NCBI GenBank assembly: GCA_041917975.1 | Contig: JAYRWN010000322.1 | Span: 1-8,733 of the forward strand | Length of the DNA: 8,733 bases | Source of the DNA: JAYRWN01 sp041917975 | Lineage (GTDB): Bacteria; Bacteroidota; Bacteroidia; Chitinophagales; Saprospiraceae | Direction: 5' to 3' | In this document: in pieces, positions 5,658-8,733 of the stretch | Layout of the letters: every line of letters begins with the position of its first letter | Numbering within the stretch: the stretch's first letter is position 1 | Program-made: the position numbers and the translations under genes | Notes under the pieces: generated by a model | The model's input: only the letters and a program-made list of their open reading frames with translations | Told to the model about the DNA's origin: nothing | Database searches by the model: none

Positions 5658-6845
5658 TTGAAATATATCACCCGGACAATTTGGATTTTATCAGTAGTTA
5701 GTTTGCTGACAGATACAGCAAGCGAAATGCTGTATCCTATTATGCCGATTTACTTAAAGACAATTGGTTTTTCAATTTTGCTTATTGGAATACTTGAAGG
5801 AGTTGCCGAAGCGACAGCGGGGCTGAGTAAGGGTTATTTTGGTAAACTTTCGGACACATCGGGCAGGCGAGTTCCATTTGTGCAAATCGGTTACGCTTTT
5901 AGTGCAATATCCAAACCAATGATGGCGGCTTTTACTTATCCGCTTTGGATTTTTTTCGCACGGACAATTGACCGTTTTGGAAAAGGCATTCGGACGGGTG
6001 CAAGAGACGCAATCCTTTCAGACGAAGCAACAGCAGCGACAAAAGGAAAGGTTTTTGGGTTTCACCGTTCAATGGACACTTTAGGAGCAGTAATTGGACC
6101 TTCGTTGGCTTTATCCTATCTTTATTTCTACCCACAAGACTATAAGACACTATTTTTTATTGCTTTTGTTCCAGGACTATTTGCGGTTTTATCTTCATTC
6201 TATCTCAAAGACAAAAAAGCATATGAGCATAAGCTAAAAGTAAAAACGCCATTTTTTTCATTCCTAAAATATTGGAAAGTAAGCCCAACAGAATATAGAA
6301 AAGTGGTAATCGGACTTTTAATATTTACGCTTTTCAATAGTTCAGATGTTTTTCTTTTGCTTCAAGCAAAGCAATCAGGACTTGACGACACAATGGTGAT
6401 CGGAGTTTACATTTTTTACAATCTTATTTATGCCTTGTTTGCTTTTCCAATTGGTATTCTTGCAGACAAGGTGGGACTTAAAACTATTTTCATAATCGGA
6501 CTCGCACTATTTGCGACAGTATATTTTGGTATGGCTGTTAACACAAATATTTATTTCTTCATTGGGTTATTTTTTCTTTATGGAGTTTATGCCTCAGCGA
6601 CAGAAGGGATTTCTAAAGCGTGGATTTCAAATATCACCGACAAAAAAGACACGGCAACAGCAATCGGAACTTTTTCAGGACTTCAAAGCATTTGCACAAT
6701 GTTGGCAAGTTCACTAACTGGACTAATTTGGTTTCAGTTCAATGCAACAGTTGCATTGTTGACAACCGCGACAGTAACTTTATTCGTCATCGTTTACTTT
6801 CTGACAGTTCCTAAGCTGATAACAATTAACAATGACACTAAATAA
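5658..6845 (+). CDS. Major facilitator superfamily (MFS) transporter
   Basis: An inner-membrane permease of 395 residues, the normal length for a 12-helix MFS protein; hydrophobic segments alternate with short loops throughout. The loop after the second helix reads GKLSDTSGRR (62-71), an MFS motif A, and a second motif A-like element, GILADKVGLK (266-275), sits at the equivalent place in the C-terminal half. The conserved stretch RTIDRFGKGIRTGARDAI (102-119) and GFHRSMDTLGAVIGP (134-148) mark the MFS subfamily annotated only as permease in many Bacteroidota; the substrate is unknown. The start is TTG at 5658, chosen because WILSVVSLLTDTASEMLYP is the normal N-terminus of the subfamily and the first ATG (residue 24) would remove helix 1. 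No strong ribosome-binding site or promoter is seen. Moderately AT-rich. Flanked by IS21-like repeats and repeat C upstream and a group II fragment 30 bp downstream, so it appears as isolated cargo. Confidence 0.93.
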   Translation: MKYITRTIWILSVVSLLTDTASEMLYPIMPIYLKTIGFSILLIGILEGVAEATAGLSKGYFGKLSDTSGRRVPFVQIGYAFSAISKPMMAAFTYPLWIFFARTIDRFGKGIRTGARDAILSDEATAATKGKVFGFHRSMDTLGAVIGPSLALSYLYFYPQDYKTLFFIAFVPGLFAVLSSFYLKDKKAYEHKLKVKTPFFSFLKYWKVSPTEYRKVVIGLLIFTLFNSSDVFLLLQAKQSGLDDTMVIGVYIFYNLIYALFAFPIGILADKVGLKTIFIIGLALFATVYFGMAVNTNIYFFIGLFFLYGVYASATEGISKAWISNITDKKDTATAIGTFSGLQSICTMLASSLTGLIWFQFNATVALLTTATVTLFVIVYFLTVPKLITINNDTK

Positions 6846-6875
6846 TCATAAGACAGACAAAAGGGTATGCAGGTA

Positions 6876-7031
6876 GTCGAGTAGGCAATGGGGAGTTTCA
6901 CCCCTTTGCCTCTCACAGAACCGTACCCTTCGACATCCCCACCCCAGGCTTAGCTCCGCTCAGGGTAAACCAAGCGGGCCACGTATTCGGCGGTTCCCCG
7001 GTTGGACCGGGACAGGCATGATGTAAAGGAG
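6876..7031 (-). mobile_element. Group II intron 3'-end fragment (domains V/VI), copy 2
   Basis: Closely similar to copy 1 at 4994-5150 over its whole length. The domain VI hairpin arms are 6883-6893 and 6901-6911, with one T-T mismatch (6889/6905). The insertion in domain V occupies 6926-6973, again 48 nt. On the minus strand the 3' end is near CTCGAC, close to the usual group II ending. Resemblance to copy 1 fades beyond the ATGTAAAGGAGA block at 7021-7031. It lies 30 bp after the transporter stop, with no reverse transcriptase. Confidence 0.6.
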
Positions 7032-7129
7032 ATATCATGAACGTCTCTCAGGGCGTACTTTCAGCTAGAAGTCTAGCCAGGATGCATAGCCGTGTTTAGC
7101 CAGGCGATCCAGTGTGATCGTAGTGGTCA
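7032..7129. other. Short interval without recognisable content
   Basis: Between the group II fragment and the second recombinase remnant I see no gene, promoter or clear repeat. Frames on both strands are short and broken by stops. Confidence 0.3.
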
Positions 7130-7340
7130 GAATCGGTGACAGTACCAACGCCTATCCACCTTGGAGCCTTTCCCATTGTTTGCGAAGCTTCTGGTGAGAT
7201 ATGGATTTGGATATTCGGGTGTTCGGAAGTCGTCTGACTAGTAATCGCTGAAATCCAAAGCAGTATATACCCACCTTACCAAGGTAAATAAAAAGGGCAA
7301 CAATGTTCGCAGGATTCACTAGAGAGTTGGTAACTTTAGC
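7130..7340 (+). pseudogene. Tyrosine recombinase/integrase, decayed 3' remnant (copy 2)
   Basis: A second, more decayed tyrosine-recombinase end. Pieces occur in the right order but in different frames: SVTVPT (about 7134-7151, where VTVHTLRH is expected), a box II-like DNA stretch around 7158-7190, MDLDIRVFGS (7202-7231, for DLRYIQxLLGH) and SKAVYTHLTKVNKKG (7255-7299), which keeps the nucleophilic Tyr of the YTHxT motif. A stop falls just upstream of the tyrosine segment and others follow. It ends in the same GAGAGTTGG-AACTTTAG tail as copy 1. The rest of the integrase is absent. Certainly not functional; the family call is good because the Tyr motif and shared tail agree. Confidence 0.65.
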
Positions 7341-7370
7341 TATTAAGATATCAAAAGCAATGACTTACGT
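7322..7370 (+). repeat. Recombinase-tail repeat A, copy 2
   Basis: GAGAGTTGGTAACTTTAG at 7322-7339, followed by CTATTAAGATAT and ending in TACGT at 7366-7370, matches 2823-2870. It ends only 2 bp before the ATG of the serine protease gene. Together with copy 1 this gives two different cargo genes joined at the same point behind the same recombinase tail. Confidence 0.7.
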
Positions 7371-7372
7371 GA

Positions 7373-8302
7373 ATGCAGAAGTCACTTGTAAATAGAAACG
7401 AAATGAAAAAGCAATCCGGTAAAAATAAACGAAGGCTAAAAAACAAGAGCGAAAAAGTCAATCGATCCAAAAGAAAAAAGAATAAGAAGCAGAATAATTT
7501 TAATAGAAACACAATAATTTCTGCAATAGCAAATGAAGGTAATCTAAAACAAGAAATTAATGCACTTTCAATATTAGGGAGTAAAGAAACCATAAATGCT
7601 TTTCCAAAAGTAGTTTTTCCATTTGTGTCAATTAAGAATTTTGGTTCAAAATCAGAAAACAAATATTACGAACCAGAAGGGACGGGATTTTTTATTCATG
7701 AAAATGGATTGTTTGTTACTGCGAAGCATGTTCCTTTTTATCAGGAAAAACCATTAAGAACATTTATCGCAATTCATGCTTATGGTCGTATAGTCGCGGT
7801 TCGGCACGTAAGAAATTTTGTAAATCACCCAACAGCTGATATAGCAATTGGTTTTTTAGATAAACACGACCCAAGAAATAAGGCCATATTTAATTCATAT
7901 TTAAAGTACAACCACCTTACACCAAATTTTGAGAACCCCAAAAAAGGGCAGGTGGTTAAAAATTTTGGATATGGCGGCAGTAGCGTAAAAGATAAAGATA
8001 AAGAAATTCAAGAAGGCAAATTCATTTCTCAATGGGGGTGTGGTGAAGTATCTAAATTGTATTTGGCAGGTAGGGATAAATCAATATTGCCAGGTGCAAC
8101 AGTTGAGGCATTGTTACCAACAATTGGAAAAGCAAGCGGGGGGCCAGTTTTTAATGAAAAGGGAGAGGTCATAGGAGTAAACAGCACTTCATTAGATGGA
8201 GATCCTCCTGTTTCCTATTTTACACCAATAAACAAAATTTTAGAATTAAATATAAAACATGATGAACTTGGAGAAATGAAAGTTGCGGATTTATTTAAAT
8301 GA
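7373..8302 (+). CDS. Trypsin-like serine protease with basic N-terminal tail
   Basis: A serine endopeptidase of the trypsin/HtrA (S1C-like) fold, 309 residues. The catalytic triad is visible: His119 in VTAKHV, Asp156 in HPTADIAIGF and Ser255 in GKASGGPVF, with GTGFFI (103-108) opening the barrel and GEVIGVNSTS closing it. No PDZ domain follows, unlike DegP/HtrA. There is no signal peptide or membrane segment; residues 12-45 are instead dense in Lys and Arg, suggesting a cytoplasmic enzyme that may bind nucleic acid, ribosomes or acidic partners. Stand-alone cytoplasmic trypsin-like domains also occur as effectors in prokaryotic conflict systems, but no sensor or partner gene is seen beside it, so that role is speculative. 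The start at 7373 lies 2 bp after the recombinase-tail repeat; Met11 (ATG 7403, after an A-rich stretch) is a good alternative. AT-rich, as in the small exported protein gene. The family is secure, the function unknown. Confidence 0.88.
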   Translation: MQKSLVNRNEMKKQSGKNKRRLKNKSEKVNRSKRKKNKKQNNFNRNTIISAIANEGNLKQEINALSILGSKETINAFPKVVFPFVSIKNFGSKSENKYYEPEGTGFFIHENGLFVTAKHVPFYQEKPLRTFIAIHAYGRIVAVRHVRNFVNHPTADIAIGFLDKHDPRNKAIFNSYLKYNHLTPNFENPKKGQVVKNFGYGGSSVKDKDKEIQEGKFISQWGCGEVSKLYLAGRDKSILPGATVEALLPTIGKASGGPVFNEKGEVIGVNSTSLDGDPPVSYFTPINKILELNIKHDELGEMKVADLFK

Positions 8303-8350
8303 AAATAATCAAAAAGCCCGTCTTTTCATCACTGACGCTCAGCAGGTAAA

Positions 8351-8456
8351 GCTCACCCCACCGTAGCCTTCGACGTCCAACACCCGTTGCTTTGCTCAAC
8401 TCAGGGTCAACCAAGCGGACCACGTATACTGCAGTCCCCCGGTTGCTCCGTACAGG
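8351..8456 (-). mobile_element. Group II intron 3'-end fragment, diverged copy 3
   Basis: Aligns to the domain V part of copies 1 and 2: CCGTA (8361-8365), the inserted block (8366-8414) with CCTTCGAC, CTCAGGGT and ACCAAGCGG, then CACGTAT and CCCCGGTTG. Only about two thirds of positions agree and the domain VI hairpin is gone. It starts 48 bp after the serine protease stop and ends 28 bp before IS21-like repeats. The inserted block keeps its position and length, so it was present in the common ancestor of the three copies. Confidence 0.5.
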
Positions 8457-8483
8457 TAAGATTTAAGACGAAACCCCATCAAT

Positions 8484-8536
8484 GTAAGTGGCCCTTTTGC
8501 TCCGGAATTGGTGGCTCTCTTTGACCGGAATATACA
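8484..8536 (+). mobile_element. IS21-like terminal repeats, right-end orientation
   Basis: Two tandem units: AGTGGCCCTTTTGCTCCGGA (about 8486-8505) and GTGGCTCTCTTTGACCGG (8510-8527), then AATATACA ending in CA at 8536. The first unit is the inverted match of 5240-5262. The orientation and CA end fit the right end of a Bacteroidota IS21-family element. No transposase genes lie beside it. Confidence 0.55.
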
Positions 8537-8543
8537 GTTTGAA

Positions 8544-8588
8544 CATTTGTGCTAAAAAACCCGCCCTTCGCCAAGCCCGAAACCGTTA
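8544..8588 (+). repeat. Repeat C, copy 2 (TGTGCT ... CTTCGC ... CGTTA)
   Basis: Matches 5552-5597 over about 45 bp, with the shared order GTGCT, AAA, CCGC, CTTCGC, AAGCC, CGTTA. It lies 8 bp after the IS21-like end and 84 bp before the toxin-like gene. A TTGAACATT is shared upstream of both copies, close in this one and about 40 bp farther in the first. Confidence 0.6.
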
Positions 8589-8622
8589 TGATCGACCTGG
8601 CAGAAAGTTCCTCAAAATTAAA

Positions 8623-8654
8623 TTTGTATCGTAAATAAGAAACTATTATCTTTG
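8623..8654 (+). promoter_or_regulatory. Bacteroidota-type promoter for the toxin-like gene
   Basis: TTTG at 8623-8626 and TATCTTTG at 8647-8654 with a 20-bp spacer match the Bacteroidota consensus very well. Transcription would start near 8661, only about 11 nt before the proposed TTG start at 8672, giving an almost leaderless message. Confidence 0.75.
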
Positions 8655-8671
8655 CTCAAACGTTTCAAAAT

Positions 8672-8733
8672 TTGGAGCTTTTTGAGATAGCGTTTTTGCC
8701 CGAAGCATTGGAATATCTAGATGAAATTCCAAT
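8672..8733 (+). CDS. RelE/HigB (phage Gp49-like) toxin family, 5' partial
   Basis: Only the first 20 codons are in the window. FEIAFLPEALEYLDEIP has the pattern of the N-terminus of RelE/ParE-superfamily proteins of the Gp49/HigB type: a first beta strand ending in FLPEA, then a helix EYLDEIP. Members are ribosome-associated mRNA endonuclease toxins, usually followed by a helix-turn-helix antitoxin gene, which would lie beyond 8733. The TTG start at 8672 is inferred: the frame opens after a TAA at 8636-8638, there is no ATG in it, and TTG comes right after a strong promoter. Its position next to mobile-element ends is typical for toxin-antitoxin genes. Only the N-terminal strand and helix are visible, so a different RelE-fold protein is possible. 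Confidence 0.65.
   Translation, partial: MELFEIAFLPEALEYLDEIP

Noticed and set aside
8311..8326. An intrinsic terminator after the serine protease gene (AAAAG CCCGT CTTTT)
   Set aside because: The stem is only five mostly A-T pairs and there is no following T run; too weak.
1..8733. CRISPR array or tRNA/rRNA genes
   Set aside because: No regularly spaced direct repeats and no recognisable tRNA or rRNA sequence on either strand; the repeats present are two- or three-copy dispersed elements.

Overview
The window looks like an accessory region of a Bacteroidota chromosome. Two promoters match the Bacteroidota consensus (TTG or TTTG, 19-20 bp, then TATCTTTG) at 735-764 and 8623-8654. Shine-Dalgarno sequences are weak or absent, the protein families are typical of that phylum, and GC-rich palindromic intergenic repeats of a kind common in Bacteroidota are present. 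The genus cannot be told from the sequence. All intact genes lie on the plus strand.

Layout. 1-672: palindromic repeats and the 3' remnant of an Abi-family (Abi_2-like) gene. 735-2153: a GC-rich DEAD-box RNA helicase with its own promoter and a structured leader of about 165 nt; it is probably the only core-like gene here. 2154-2840: gene-poor sequence ending in the frameshifted 3' end of a tyrosine recombinase. 2880-4862: a small secreted or membrane-anchored protein of unknown function, then a secreted M43-type metalloprotease with two C-terminal repeats. 4863-5657: no gene, but a group II intron 3'-end fragment, IS21-like terminal repeats and a short repeat called C here. 5658-6845: an MFS transporter with a TTG start. 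6846-7372: a second group II fragment and a second decayed tyrosine-recombinase 3' end. 7373-8302: a trypsin-like serine protease with no signal peptide and a very basic N-terminus. 8303-8660: a third group II fragment, more IS21-like repeats, a second copy of repeat C and a promoter. 8672 to the end: the start of a RelE/Gp49-type toxin-like gene, cut by the window edge.

The region reads as a site where unrelated cargo genes (protease, transporter, protease, toxin-like) have accumulated between decayed mobile-element ends. Three repeat families recur: recombinase tails (2 copies, each immediately upstream of a cargo gene), group II intron 3' ends (3 copies, minus strand, all with the same insertion of about 48 nt in domain V) and repeat C (2 copies, each 60-85 bp upstream of a cargo gene). 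Inverted IS21-like ends bracket roughly 5237-8536. No complete transposase, integrase or reverse transcriptase is present, so any mobility would have to be supplied in trans or lie in the past. I see no obvious complete new system; the repeated architecture is the most interesting signal.
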